DNA from: Psychrobacter sp. 5A.1
GTDB taxonomy: Bacteria > Pseudomonadota > Gammaproteobacteria > Pseudomonadales > Moraxellaceae
Assembly: GCF_030407455.1 (NCBI RefSeq)
Contig: NZ_JASDDJ010000017.1
Location: 1-56,430, forward strand
Length of the DNA stretch: 56,430 bases
Direction of reading: 5' to 3'
Shown here: piece after piece, positions 8,904-17,218 of the stretch
How positions within the stretch are numbered: position 1 is the stretch's first letter
Layout of the letters: every line of letters starts with the position of its first letter
Made by a program: the position numbers and the translations under genes
The notes under the pieces: generated by a model
Seen by the model: only the letters and a program-made list of their open reading frames with translations
The model's database searches: none
What the model was told of the DNA's origin: nothing

Positions 8904-9076
8904 TAGGGCGTGTCCTCAATTCAATTGATCATATCTAAACGGGCTAAAAATGGCTAAATTTTGCCAAACATCGTTAAATAGCTGGTTAATATCCCGATAT
9001 TATCTGCGCTATTTTCCTTGTTTGACTGCAATTTATCTCATTTTTATCACCATTTTTAAAATGAGGACACGCCCTA
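8904..9076 (+). mobile_element. MITE family 1, copy A (full length, 173 bp)
   Basis: The inverted ends GGGCGTGTCCTCA ... TGAGGACACGCCC are flanked by TA on both sides. The interior is non-coding: the only reading frame in it is short and shared by chance with copy E. The element sits between the alpha/beta hydrolase and the crotonase genes. It is identical base for base to copy E at 41379-41551. The remaining bases of the 8830-9331 gap show nothing else recognisable. Confidence 0.9.
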
Positions 9077-9331
9077 GCATAATCCATTAGTAACTCAGGT
9101 CATAGCCTTTTTACGAGCCAGTCGTTTTGCCTAATTAGCTAGCATTAACTTTTACGATAGAATGGCTAAATTTACCAGCGTTTAGATGTGTCTTGAGCGC
9201 CCACAAAACACGCTTTTATAATCGTAGCAAGCTGCTATAGTAATCAGCATTGAACCATTTTTGCCTTTATTTCGTACCATTATCATTCACACAAAATCTT
9301 AAAACAGTCATTTAAAATAAGGAAATCTAAA

Positions 9332-10129
9332 ATGTCACAGCCTATCGTCGGGTATCAAAGCGACAATCATATTGCCACCATCACCATGAACGATCCTAAG
9401 ACGCTCAACGCCTTTAGTACTGCGTTAAAAGAAGCGATGATGGATGCGCTTGATAAGGCCGATAAAGACGCTGACGTCCGCGTGATTGTACTACAAGGAT
9501 CGAATAACAATTTTTCTAGTGGTGGTCATATCGGTGAGATGCTTGAAAATGGTATGGAATCTGAAGCATTGTTGGCAAAGCTTGATTTTATGCTAAGAGA
9601 AGTGGCTGAAGTAAGCCTAAAGCTGCGCAGTATTCACAAGCCAATCATTGCAAAACTAGAGGGTGCGGTGGCTGGAGCAGGAATGAACTTAGCGCTTACC
9701 TGTGATTTTCGCATCGCAGCTGATAACGCAAAATTCGTGCAAGCCTTTGTCAATATTGGCCTGATTCCAGATGCTGGTGGTATTTATCTACTGAATCAAT
9801 TGATTGGTGCGGCCAAGACAACTGAGCTTGTGATGCTAGGTAATAAGCTAAAAGCAGAAGATGTGGCACGTCTAAACTTAGTCAATGAGGTCGTCAGCGC
9901 AGACGAGCTAGATGCCAGCGTACAGGCATTGGCAACGCGCTTAAGTCAACTACCTGGTAAAGCCTTATCATCGATGAAGCATATGATTAACGTACATGCA
10001 TTCGGCGGACTAAACGAAGCGTTAGATATGGAAGTTGAACAACAAAACATGATGGCAGTGACTGACGATTTTAAAGAAGGCATCACCGCCTTTATGGAAA
10101 AGCGCAAACCGGTTTATCAAGGTAAATAA
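9332..10129 (+). CDS. Enoyl-CoA hydratase/isomerase (PaaG-like crotonase)
   Basis: A 265-residue crotonase-fold protein. The oxyanion-hole segments are NFSSGGHIGEM and GAVAGAGMNLALTCDFRIA. Where classical hydratases have the first catalytic Glu, this one reads FVQAFVNIGLIPDAGG. The Asp in IPDAGG is the residue used by PaaG/PaaB-type isomerases, so isomerase or beta-oxidation accessory activity on a CoA ester is more likely than classical hydration. A strong Shine-Dalgarno AAGGAAA precedes ATG 9332. It stands alone, with no thiolase or dehydrogenase nearby. Confidence 0.85.
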   Translation: MSQPIVGYQSDNHIATITMNDPKTLNAFSTALKEAMMDALDKADKDADVRVIVLQGSNNNFSSGGHIGEMLENGMESEALLAKLDFMLREVAEVSLKLRSIHKPIIAKLEGAVAGAGMNLALTCDFRIAADNAKFVQAFVNIGLIPDAGGIYLLNQLIGAAKTTELVMLGNKLKAEDVARLNLVNEVVSADELDASVQALATRLSQLPGKALSSMKHMINVHAFGGLNEALDMEVEQQNMMAVTDDFKEGITAFMEKRKPVYQGK

Positions 10130-10210
10130 CAACTTAAATAACGAGACAATAAGCTGTTCAATTGGACAGCTGAACTTGTTTCGACTAGATAGTCTGTAGT
10201 GATACTATCA

Positions 10211-10238
10211 AAAAAAGGCTGCCAATAGGCAGCCTTTT
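10211..10238. terminator. Bidirectional terminator between the crotonase and PACE genes
   Basis: The stem AAGGCTGCC / GGCAGCCTT has an AATA loop. The T run is longer when read on the minus strand, so it serves the PACE gene best and the crotonase gene as well. Confidence 0.85.
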
Positions 10239-10255
10239 GCGATACTCAACACGCT

Positions 10256-10708
10256 CTAAGAAGAAGCAGACTCATACTGGTACGGTAACGCAAATATCTT
10301 GTCGAAGGCCATTGTAAAAAGAAAGGTATAAACCAAGAAAAATAGCAGTAATGCTACCTCCATCTTAAAGGCTTGGATCAGACCAACATCGTACCAAACC
10401 ATATACAGTGGCAAGCAAATCAACACCAACCCACCTTCAAAACCAAAGGCATGGGCACTGCGTATCCACAACGTCCGACGTACCACACGTTTGCGACGTT
10501 CCCACGCTTCAAAAGCGGTATTGTAAATAAAGTTCCAGATGACAGCTGCTAATGACACCATCACAGCGACGGGTAGAGATTCAGATGCATCACTATTGCT
10601 TAGCCACATCAGTACATAGGTGGAAGAAATAATAGCGATAATTTCAAAGACAGTCACGTATAGTAGACGACGTTTGAGTGGGGATAAAGTAATCAACCAA
10701 GACTCCAA
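10256..10708 (-). CDS. PACE-family proton-coupled efflux transporter
   Basis: A 150-residue inner-membrane protein with four hydrophobic segments, the size of the PACE (AceI) family that exports chlorhexidine and other biocides. Family marks are visible: RRLLYVTVFEIIAI at the first helix with its Glu, IWNFIYNTAFEAWERR, and the second-repeat RSAHAFGFEGGLVLI and FFLVYTFLFTMAFDKIFALP. An in-frame stop lies two codons upstream of TTG 10708, so this TTG, or a second TTG at 10696, must be the start; the Shine-Dalgarno is weak. The substrate is unknown, and the LysR regulator often found beside aceI is absent. Confidence 0.85.
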   Translation of the reverse strand: MESWLITLSPLKRRLLYVTVFEIIAIISSTYVLMWLSNSDASESLPVAVMVSLAAVIWNFIYNTAFEAWERRKRVVRRTLWIRSAHAFGFEGGLVLICLPLYMVWYDVGLIQAFKMEVALLLFFLVYTFLFTMAFDKIFALPYQYESASS

Positions 10709-10838
10709 AGCACATCAGTGCCTATCAAAGTATCGGTCCGTCCCGAGATAGAAAAGATAAATATCGTGCAGAGCCACGGTTTCCGCCTGCCCTTATATTA
10801 TACAGAAACCAAACTCAAAAATCAGTGAGGACATTTGT

Positions 10839-10879
10839 AAACAGGCGTAAGCCGTTTTATTAATCATTAGCGCCTGTTT
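10839..10879 (-). terminator. Possible weak terminator downstream of the DUF805 gene
   Basis: A 9-bp perfect inverted repeat, AAACAGGCG (10839-10847) and CGCCTGTTT (10871-10879), has a 23-base loop and no clear T run. It lies just after the DUF805 stop when read on the minus strand. Confidence 0.35.
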
Positions 10880-10887
10880 TAGCCGGA

Positions 10888-11352
10888 CTATTTCGCTGGT
10901 AGACCCCATTTATTGGTTTCAGGCTTGGTATCACTTGCTAGAAATACCAGCAATATAATAGAGCCTATCAGTGGCACTATCCCTATCAAAAACCACCATC
11001 CTGAGCGGCTAGTATCATGTAAGCGGCGGATAGTCACGGCAAGACCAGGCAGAAATAAACCAAGTACTGCTACTATGTAAAATAAACCTGTCTCTGAGCT
11101 GAATATTATTGCGTCTAGCAGCATTGCAACGATCATCACCCCCATTTGCACTAGAAAGAAATACCAATACTCCTTACGGCGCGCACGGCCAGAAAAGTTC
11201 GTATAATTTCTCATGCCCTTTTTAAACCAGTCAATGATGCCGTAATTTGCTTCAGCATTATGATTGTTAGCCATCGTAGATCCGGGCAATGGTGGCGGTG
11301 TCGCTTTATTGAGCTTGATATTATTTTCCATAGGGCTTTTTATCTCAGTCAT
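10888..11352 (-). CDS. DUF805 family membrane protein
   Basis: A 154-residue protein with a proline-rich cytoplasmic N-terminus (TPPPLPG), then the DUF805 entry FKKGMRNYTNFSGRARRKEYWYFFL, two or three hydrophobic helices and the typical LAVTIRRLHDTSRSGWWFL segment. DUF805 proteins are small inner-membrane proteins of unknown function. Several Met codons could start the protein (11352, and two within 30 codons); none has a convincing Shine-Dalgarno. It is probably monocistronic. Confidence 0.8.
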   Translation of the reverse strand: MTEIKSPMENNIKLNKATPPPLPGSTMANNHNAEANYGIIDWFKKGMRNYTNFSGRARRKEYWYFFLVQMGVMIVAMLLDAIIFSSETGLFYIVAVLGLFLPGLAVTIRRLHDTSRSGWWFLIGIVPLIGSIILLVFLASDTKPETNKWGLPAK

Positions 11353-11454
11353 GAAAAGTAGAAATCGTCAGTGAAAATTATCAACCATTGGTTTTGATTA
11401 TAGATACTCAATAAAAGTTTGTAAATGAATACTAGTTTTCTTAGAGTCATAAAT

Positions 11455-11487
11455 AAAAAACCCCGCATCATGACGATACGGGGTTTT
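11455..11487 (-). terminator. acnB terminator
   Basis: Read on the minus strand, a nine-pair GC-rich stem (CCCCG core, one mismatch) with a 5-base loop is followed by TTTTTT. It lies about 55 bases after the acnB stop. Confidence 0.85.
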
Positions 11488-11542
11488 CTTGTTTTAAATG
11501 TAAGACTTCTAGCTTTAGAAAGAAGCCTTACAACATCAAAAA

Positions 11543-14146
11543 CTAGGTCAACTGAGCGACGTTAATTTTATCAGCTTCTTCAGTGTACTCTTCCATACGG
11601 TCGAAGTTCATGTACTGATACACTTCCTCGCCCATGCTGTCTAGCATACCAGCATACTGCTGATATTCGTCATTGGTTGGCAATTTACCAAGTACCGCTG
11701 CTACTGCTGCAAGCTCTGCAGAAGCAAGGTATACGTTAGCGCCTTGACCTAGACGGTTCGGGAAGTTACGAGTTGAAGTCGATACCGCAGTAGACTTCGG
11801 AGCGATACGTGCTTGATTACCCATACATAATGAACAACCTGGCATTTCAGTACGAGCACCGGCTTGAGCGTAGATATTGTAATAACCTTCTTCCATTAAC
11901 TGACGCGCATCCATTTTAGTTGGTGGCGCAATCCATAGACGAGTCTTTAGGCTTCCTGCTGGTACATCTTTTAGCAGTTTACCAGCGGCACGGAAATGAC
12001 CAATGTTGGTCATACATGAACCAATGAATACTTCATCAATGGTATCACCAGCGACGTCAGCTAGTGTTTTAGCATCATCTGGATCGTTCGGGCAGCATAG
12101 GATAGGCTCTTTGATGTCAGACATATCGATAGTCATATCGATCGTGTATTCTGCATCTTCATCAGCACGCAATAGGCTTGGGTTCGCTAGCCAATCTTGC
12201 ATCTGCTCAATACGACGACTGATGGTACGTGCATCGCCATAGCCTTCTGAGATCATCCACTTAAGTAGCGTGATGTTTGAGTTTAAGTACTCAGTCACTG
12301 ACGCTTCAGATAGAGTTATAGTGCAACCAGCAGCACTACGCTCAGCTGAGGCATCAGATAGCTCAAATGCTTGCTCAGCAGTCAAGTCTTCTAGACCTTC
12401 GATTTCAAGAATACGGCCGTTGAATTCGTTGATTTTACCTTTCTTATCGACAGTCAATAGACCTTCTTTGATTGCTTGATAAGGAATCGCATGTACTAAG
12501 TCACGTAGTGTGATACCAGGCTGACGTTCGCCAACGAAGCGTACACGGACAGACTCAGGCATATCAAGTGGCATAACACCAGTTGCTGCTGCGAATGCCA
12601 CTAGACCAGAACCCGCTGGGAACGAGATACCCATTGGGAAACGAGTATGCGAGTCACCACCAGTACCAACGGTATCTGGAAGTAGCATACGGTTCAACCA
12701 GCTATGAATGATACCATCACCTGGACGTAAGCTTACGCCGCCACGGTTCATGATAAAGTCAGGTAGTGTGTGCTGAGTTTCAACGTCAACTGGCTTTGGA
12801 TAAGCCGCAGTGTGACAGAATGACTGCATCACTAGGTCTGCTTGGAAGCCCAAACATGCCAAGTCTTTTAGCTCATCACGCGTCATTGGACCAGTCGTAT
12901 CCTGAGAGCCGACAGTTGTCATTTTAGGCTCACAGTACATACCAGGACGTACTCCCTCTAGACCACAAGCTTTACCAACCATTTTTTGCGCTAAAGTAAA
13001 GCCTTTACCAGTGTCTACTGGCTCTTCTGGCTTAGCAAAGATGTCTGAATGACCAAGACCCATGTATTCACGAGCACGATTGGTCAAACCACGACCAACG
13101 ATCAATGGAATACGGCCACCGGCACGAACTTCGTCAAGCAATGTTGGTGAGTTTAGCTCAAACGTTGACAATACTTCGTCAGAGTCATGCTTAGTGATTT
13201 TGCCTTCGTACGGATAGATGTCAAATACATCACCCATGTTTAGGTTATCGACATTCACTTTTTCGATTGGCAATGCGCCAGAATCTTCCATCGTGTTGAA
13301 GAAGATAGGCGCGATATTGTTACCCAATACCAGACCGCCGCCACGTTTGTTTGGCACGTTAGGGATATCATCACCCATTAACCAAAGTACTGAGTTGGTC
13401 GCAGACTTACGGCTAGAACCAGTACCGACGACATCACCAACATAAGCCAATTGATGGCCTATTTTTTTCAGCTCTTCGATTTGCTTCATTGGGCCGACAA
13501 CGCCTTCGTCATCAGCATTGATGCCGTCACGAGAGTTTTTGTGCATGGCTAATGAATGCAATGGGATGTCTGGACGACTCCATGCGTCTTGCGCAGGTGA
13601 CAAGTCATCTGTGTTGGTTTCGCCAGTGACTTTAAATGTCGTATAAGTTGTTTTTTCTGGTACTGCAGCGCGGTTCAAGAACCACTCTGCATCTGCCCAA
13701 GATTGAACCACTTCTTTTGCAATAGTGTTACCCGCTTCTGCTTTTTCAGTCACGTCATTGAACGCGTCAAATACTAGCAACGTCTTTTTCAGTGCTTCAG
13801 CAGCGTCTTGTGCAACATCGCTATCATCTAGTGCAGCAACCAATGGCTGAACGTTGTAGCCACCTTGCATAGTGCCTAAGATTTGAACCGCTTTTTGCTT
13901 GCTGATAAGTGGTGATGATGTTTCACCCTTAAGGATCGCAGCTAAAAATGCCGCTTTAACGTAAGCAGCTTGGTCAACACCAGCAGGAATACGGTTTTCT
14001 AGCAAGTTCATCAAGAATGCATCTTCGCCTGCAGGTGGCGTTTTTAATAGCTCAACCAACTCTGCTACTTGTTTTTCATTCAGTGGTAGCGGAACCGTTC
14101 CTAGCTCAGCACGTTCTTCGACATGTTTACGATAAGCTTCTAACAC
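11543..14146 (-). CDS. acnB: Bifunctional aconitate hydratase 2 / 2-methylisocitrate dehydratase
   Basis: AcnB converts citrate to isocitrate in the TCA cycle and can hydrate 2-methylaconitate. The sequence follows the AcnB order: HEAT-like N-terminus ([12 protein letters not shown]), swivel domain, then the catalytic part. The [4Fe-4S] cysteines are in [13 protein letters not shown] and [13 protein letters not shown]. The longest open frame starts at 14215, but homology to AcnB begins at VLEAYRKHV, which is GTG 14146 with GAGGA eight bases upstream. That gives 867 residues against 865 in E. coli. The gene is monocistronic, with its own terminator. Confidence 0.97.
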   Translation of the reverse strand: MLEAYRKHVEERAELGTVPLPLNEKQVAELVELLKTPPAGEDAFLMNLLENRIPAGVDQAAYVKAAFLAAILKGETSSPLISKQKAVQILGTMQGGYNVQPLVAALDDSDVAQDAAEALKKTLLVFDAFNDVTEKAEAGNTIAKEVVQSWADAEWFLNRAAVPEKTTYTTFKVTGETNTDDLSPAQDAWSRPDIPLHSLAMHKNSRDGINADDEGVVGPMKQIEELKKIGHQLAYVGDVVGTGSSRKSATNSVLWLMGDDIPNVPNKRGGGLVLGNNIAPIFFNTMEDSGALPIEKVNVDNLNMGDVFDIYPYEGKITKHDSDEVLSTFELNSPTLLDEVRAGGRIPLIVGRGLTNRAREYMGLGHSDIFAKPEEPVDTGKGFTLAQKMVGKACGLEGVRPGMYCEPKMTTVGSQDTTGPMTRDELKDLACLGFQADLVMQSFCHTAAYPKPVDVETQHTLPDFIMNRGGVSLRPGDGIIHSWLNRMLLPDTVGTGGDSHTRFPMGISFPAGSGLVAFAAATGVMPLDMPESVRVRFVGERQPGITLRDLVHAIPYQAIKEGLLTVDKKGKINEFNGRILEIEGLEDLTAEQAFELSDASAERSAAGCTITLSEASVTEYLNSNITLLKWMISEGYGDARTISRRIEQMQDWLANPSLLRADEDAEYTIDMTIDMSDIKEPILCCPNDPDDAKTLADVAGDTIDEVFIGSCMTNIGHFRAAGKLLKDVPAGSLKTRLWIAPPTKMDARQLMEEGYYNIYAQAGARTEMPGCSLCMGNQARIAPKSTAVSTSTRNFPNRLGQGANVYLASAELAAVAAVLGKLPTNDEYQQYAGMLDSMGEEVYQYMNFDRMEEYTEEADKINVAQLT

Positions 14147-14603
14147 AATAGTCGTCCTCGTCAGTTGGTGTTTAGCACATGACGTTGGGTAGTCAGTATG
14201 ACAGCCTGCGTCCATGTACTAGATGGAATAATTATTTGTGCAATCATAGCTCAAAACGCTCTAAATGTTAATGGCTCAGCTTGGAAAAGGCTTAGAATAA
14301 GGCCATATTGGACATTTATTATAAAAATAGTACCGTCAACAATACGCTTGAACGGTCTTTTATATCTTATACGTCGCTCGCTACGCTCATTGACTGCTTT
14401 ATGATTTTCGGTTAAATAGATACTGTGTGACTGCTATACTCTTTTGTAAGATGTTATTTTTCAAACATGCCTTTTTTCAAATGCGCTTTCGTCATTTGAT
14501 GCACTCTAGCACAGCAGTTTAATAAAGTAGCACATATCATTAGCATACATATATCATTAGCATACATAGCTAGCACATATAAACCGCCAGTGAGGATAAT
14601 AAA
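14147..14603. other. Divergent intergenic region acnB / CMD-family gene with a 17-bp tandem repeat
   Basis: No gene is visible. Two perfect head-to-tail copies of ATATCATTAGCATACAT lie at 14534-14550 and 14551-14567, just upstream of the CMD-family gene. The rest should hold the acnB promoter, but no clear -35/-10 pair could be assigned. Confidence 0.5.
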
Positions 14604-15008
14604 ATGGATGATAAAGAAAACAATGCCAACTATGACAACGGTCTAAAAGTTCGCACCGAGGTAATGGGTGAGCAACATGTCAAACGCTCACTTGATAGCG
14701 CGACTGGGTTCACTCAGCCATTACAGGATTGGATCATTGAGCATGCGTGGGGTAGCACGTGGCAAGATGACTCAGTATTACCGCGCAAATATCGCTCATT
14801 AATCACTATTGCTTTTTTAATTGCCCAAAAAAGCCCCAATGAGCTAAAAGGACATATTCGAGGCGCTATCAATAATGGTGCCAGTGTCGCGGAGATTCGA
14901 GAAGTGCTCATGCACAGTTTGCCCTACTGCGGCGCACCCGCTACCCAAGAAGCATTTCGCGCCGCCATAGATATACTGAATGAGTTAGAAATCGACATAG
15001 ATATTTAA
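14604..15008 (+). CDS. Carboxymuconolactone decarboxylase (CMD/AhpD) family protein
   Basis: A 134-residue single-domain protein like the gamma subunit of 4-carboxymuconolactone decarboxylase (PcaC). Visible family marks are LPRKYRSLITIAFLIAQ, ELKGHIRGAINNGASVAEIREVLMH and LPYCGAPATQEAFRAA. It lacks the CxxC pair of AhpD, so a peroxiredoxin-reductant role is unlikely, and no protocatechuate genes are nearby, so decarboxylase activity is not implied by context. GAGGATAA precedes ATG 14604. Confidence 0.85.
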   Translation: MDDKENNANYDNGLKVRTEVMGEQHVKRSLDSATGFTQPLQDWIIEHAWGSTWQDDSVLPRKYRSLITIAFLIAQKSPNELKGHIRGAINNGASVAEIREVLMHSLPYCGAPATQEAFRAAIDILNELEIDIDI

Positions 15009-15094
15009 AACTATGGTTGTAAACAAAATCATAGTAGTCTTAACAAGATTGATTAAAAACAAACACCTAGAAAAACTAGCGCCCAAATTTCTGC

Positions 15095-15100
15095 TATAAT
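15095..15100 (+). promoter_or_regulatory. Candidate lipA -10 box
   Basis: A perfect TATAAT lies 72 bases upstream of the lipA start. No good -35 is seen at the expected spacing. Confidence 0.3.
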
Positions 15101-15172
15101 ATCGCCACTTATAAAACATTCTGATAATTCCATAAACCCTTATAGCATAAAGGGTTAAGAGGTAACGCCGTT

Positions 15173-16216
15173 ATGACAACTGCCGTACAAACACATATAC
15201 CTGCTGCCAAGGCCAAACCAAAAAAAGCCATTCAAGGCGAAAAACTACGTGGCTATGACAAAGTTGCACGCATCCCAATTAAAGTGATCCCGACCGTCGA
15301 GGCAAAGAAAAAGCCAGATTGGATTCGGGTAAAAATGTCATCGCCTGCCGAAGTCGCTCGTATCAAAGCCACCCTGCGTGACCAAAAGCTTTATACCGTC
15401 TGTGAAGAAGCGGCCTGCCCTAACTTGCCACAGTGTTTCGCTGACGGCACGGCGACCTTTATGATTATGGGTGATATCTGTACGCGTCGCTGCCCGTTCT
15501 GTGATGTCGGCCATGGTCGTCCAAATGAGCTAGATGCTGATGAGCCACGCCATACTGCTGAGACAATTGAAGGTCTAAAACTCAAATATGCAGTTATTAC
15601 CTCTGTTGACCGTGATGATCTAAAAGATGGCGGTGCTGCGCATTTCGTTGAGGTACTCAATGAATCTAGAGCGCTTAGCCCGAGTTGCTTGATTGAGATT
15701 CTAGTACCAGATTTCCGTGGTCGCATGGACATTGCGTTGGATTTGCTGACAGAAACAGCACCAGACGTGTTTAACCACAACATCGAAACCGTGCCTCGTT
15801 TATACAAAGCATTCCGTCCAGGTTCTGATTATCAGCATTCACTTGATTTGCTCAAACTATATAAAGAGCGTCGTCCTGATATCGCGACCAAATGTGGCTT
15901 TATGGTTGGCCTTGGTGAGACTGAAGAAGAGATTTATGCGCTGCTCGATGACTTAAAGGCTCATAATGTGGATATGATTACGGTTGGCCAGTATCTACAA
16001 CCTAGTAAAAACCATGCGCCTGTTGATCGTTATGTTCATCCAGATGAGTTCCAACGTTATATGGACTACGGCAAAAAAATCGGCTTCTTTAATATCTGGG
16101 CAGGCCCAATGGTACGCTCAAGTTACTTTGCCGATCGTCAATATTACGGCGAAGACTGCCCTGCACCAATCCGTAGCAAAAAAGCATTGGCAGCAGAAGG
16201 CAAACTTGGATGTTAG
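15173..16216 (+). CDS. lipA: Lipoyl synthase
   Basis: LipA is a radical-SAM enzyme that inserts two sulfurs into protein-bound octanoate. Both iron-sulfur sites are visible. The auxiliary cluster has CX4CX5C in [12 protein letters not shown], and the radical SAM cluster has CX3CX2C in CTRRCPFC. The C-terminal RSSYFAD serine ligand motif is also present ([16 protein letters not shown]). The 347-residue length is slightly above E. coli because of a basic N-terminal extension. The start ATG 15173 follows AGAGGTAACG. lipB is not next to it; the following small membrane gene starts 9 bases after the stop but looks unrelated. Confidence 0.97.
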   Translation: MTTAVQTHIPAAKAKPKKAIQGEKLRGYDKVARIPIKVIPTVEAKKKPDWIRVKMSSPAEVARIKATLRDQKLYTVCEEAACPNLPQCFADGTATFMIMGDICTRRCPFCDVGHGRPNELDADEPRHTAETIEGLKLKYAVITSVDRDDLKDGGAAHFVEVLNESRALSPSCLIEILVPDFRGRMDIALDLLTETAPDVFNHNIETVPRLYKAFRPGSDYQHSLDLLKLYKERRPDIATKCGFMVGLGETEEEIYALLDDLKAHNVDMITVGQYLQPSKNHAPVDRYVHPDEFQRYMDYGKKIGFFNIWAGPMVRSSYFADRQYYGEDCPAPIRSKKALAAEGKLGC

Positions 16217-16225
16217 ACTTTTAGC

Positions 16226-16891
16226 ATGGGTGAATTAGCAGAAGGTACTATTCAGCTACTGAATTATTTAATTTCAGGTTTTGTAACTGCTTGGATTTTC
16301 TATAGCTTTACTCCTTTCAGAATAAATAACCAGTTTGAAAGGATTATTCAAGCTCTGATTTTCACAGTAATTATTAAATCAAGCTTTTTCTTTATTGAAT
16401 GGTTACTACTACTTGTTGGAAAAGCTTATTCTTTCGGACAAATTTATGCCAATACGGAAGAGATAATCTCTCTTGTATTGGCAGTATTTTATGGACTATT
16501 ATTTAGTTACCTATCTAATGGTGATTACATACATAGAATATCTAGGTATCTTGGAATTTCACAGGAGCACTCATACGTTTCTGAGTTATTCTATGCATTT
16601 AAAAGTAACCCAGACAAATACATCATACTTAATACTAAAACTGACTCTACTTTCGAAGGCAGAAGGATTTACGGATATCCTGATGAGTTTCCTTCTAAGC
16701 ATTCAGAAGGTCATTTCAATATCTCTGACCCTTCATGGATTGGTGAAAAGACTGAAACTATAGAAGGAGAGGAGCAAGTAGTAAGTGTGTTAATTGCAAT
16801 GTCTGGCGTCGAGAATATACTCATACCTAGTGAATATGTTGCATGGATTGAATTTATAAAGCCTGCTGAAAACTCAGACTCTTCCGATTAA
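16226..16891 (+). CDS. DUF6338-like membrane protein
   Basis: A 221-residue protein with about three hydrophobic segments in the first 100 residues (NYLISGFVTAWIFYSF, IIQALIFTVIIKSSFFF, IISLVLAVFYGLLFSYL), then a soluble domain containing RRIYGYPDEFPSKHSEGHFNI and a C-terminal SEYVAWIEFIKP. The RxYGxPxExPS...GHF pattern is what I recognise as DUF6338; no function is known. It is clearly more AT-rich than lipA before it, begins only 9 bases after the lipA stop with no good Shine-Dalgarno, and pairs with the small gene that follows. This suggests an acquired two-gene islet. Confidence 0.7.
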   Translation: MGELAEGTIQLLNYLISGFVTAWIFYSFTPFRINNQFERIIQALIFTVIIKSSFFFIEWLLLLVGKAYSFGQIYANTEEIISLVLAVFYGLLFSYLSNGDYIHRISRYLGISQEHSYVSELFYAFKSNPDKYIILNTKTDSTFEGRRIYGYPDEFPSKHSEGHFNISDPSWIGEKTETIEGEEQVVSVLIAMSGVENILIPSEYVAWIEFIKPAENSDSSD

Positions 16892-16917
16892 CCTGAAATT
16901 TAATGTGAGATAAAACT

Positions 16918-17103
16918 ATGAATCATTCAGGAAACTCTGATAAAAATAATAGTGAACCTTCTTTTGACAGTTTAAATAAAAGCTTAAATGAGTCATTAAA
17001 TAAACCAACGCCCCTAGCAGGAGTTACACGTACTAGGCCCACGAACTTTAAACCTGCAGCAATACCGCCGCCACCACCACCGCCGCCATCAAAAAATAAA
17101 TAG
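16918..17103 (+). CDS. Small polyproline-tailed protein
   Basis: A 61-residue, Asn/Ser-rich hydrophilic protein ending in a run of eight prolines followed by SKNK. It starts 27 bases after the DUF6338-like gene, with GTGAGAT upstream of ATG 16918, and is followed by a strong terminator, so it is very probably a real second gene of the islet. There is no signal peptide or membrane segment. An eight-proline run would need EF-P for translation and is a possible ligand for SH3-like or other proline-binding domains. No function is recognised. Confidence 0.65.
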   Translation: MNHSGNSDKNNSEPSFDSLNKSLNESLNKPTPLAGVTRTRPTNFKPAAIPPPPPPPPSKNK

Positions 17104-17140
17104 TACTTTATCAAACTTCCAATCAATAATATTATGAATT

Positions 17141-17181
17141 AAAAAGGGTGAATAACAGATTTGTTATTCACCCTTTTTTTT
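17141..17181. terminator. Strong bidirectional terminator
   Basis: A perfect stem AAAGGGTGAATAACA / TGTTATTCACCCTTT with a 4-base loop has a T run on the plus side and an A run on the other. It separates the convergent polyproline gene and TRAP operon. Confidence 0.93.
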
Positions 17182-17218
17182 AGCTTTATTAGATTTACGA
17201 ATGATTAAACCCAACGTT

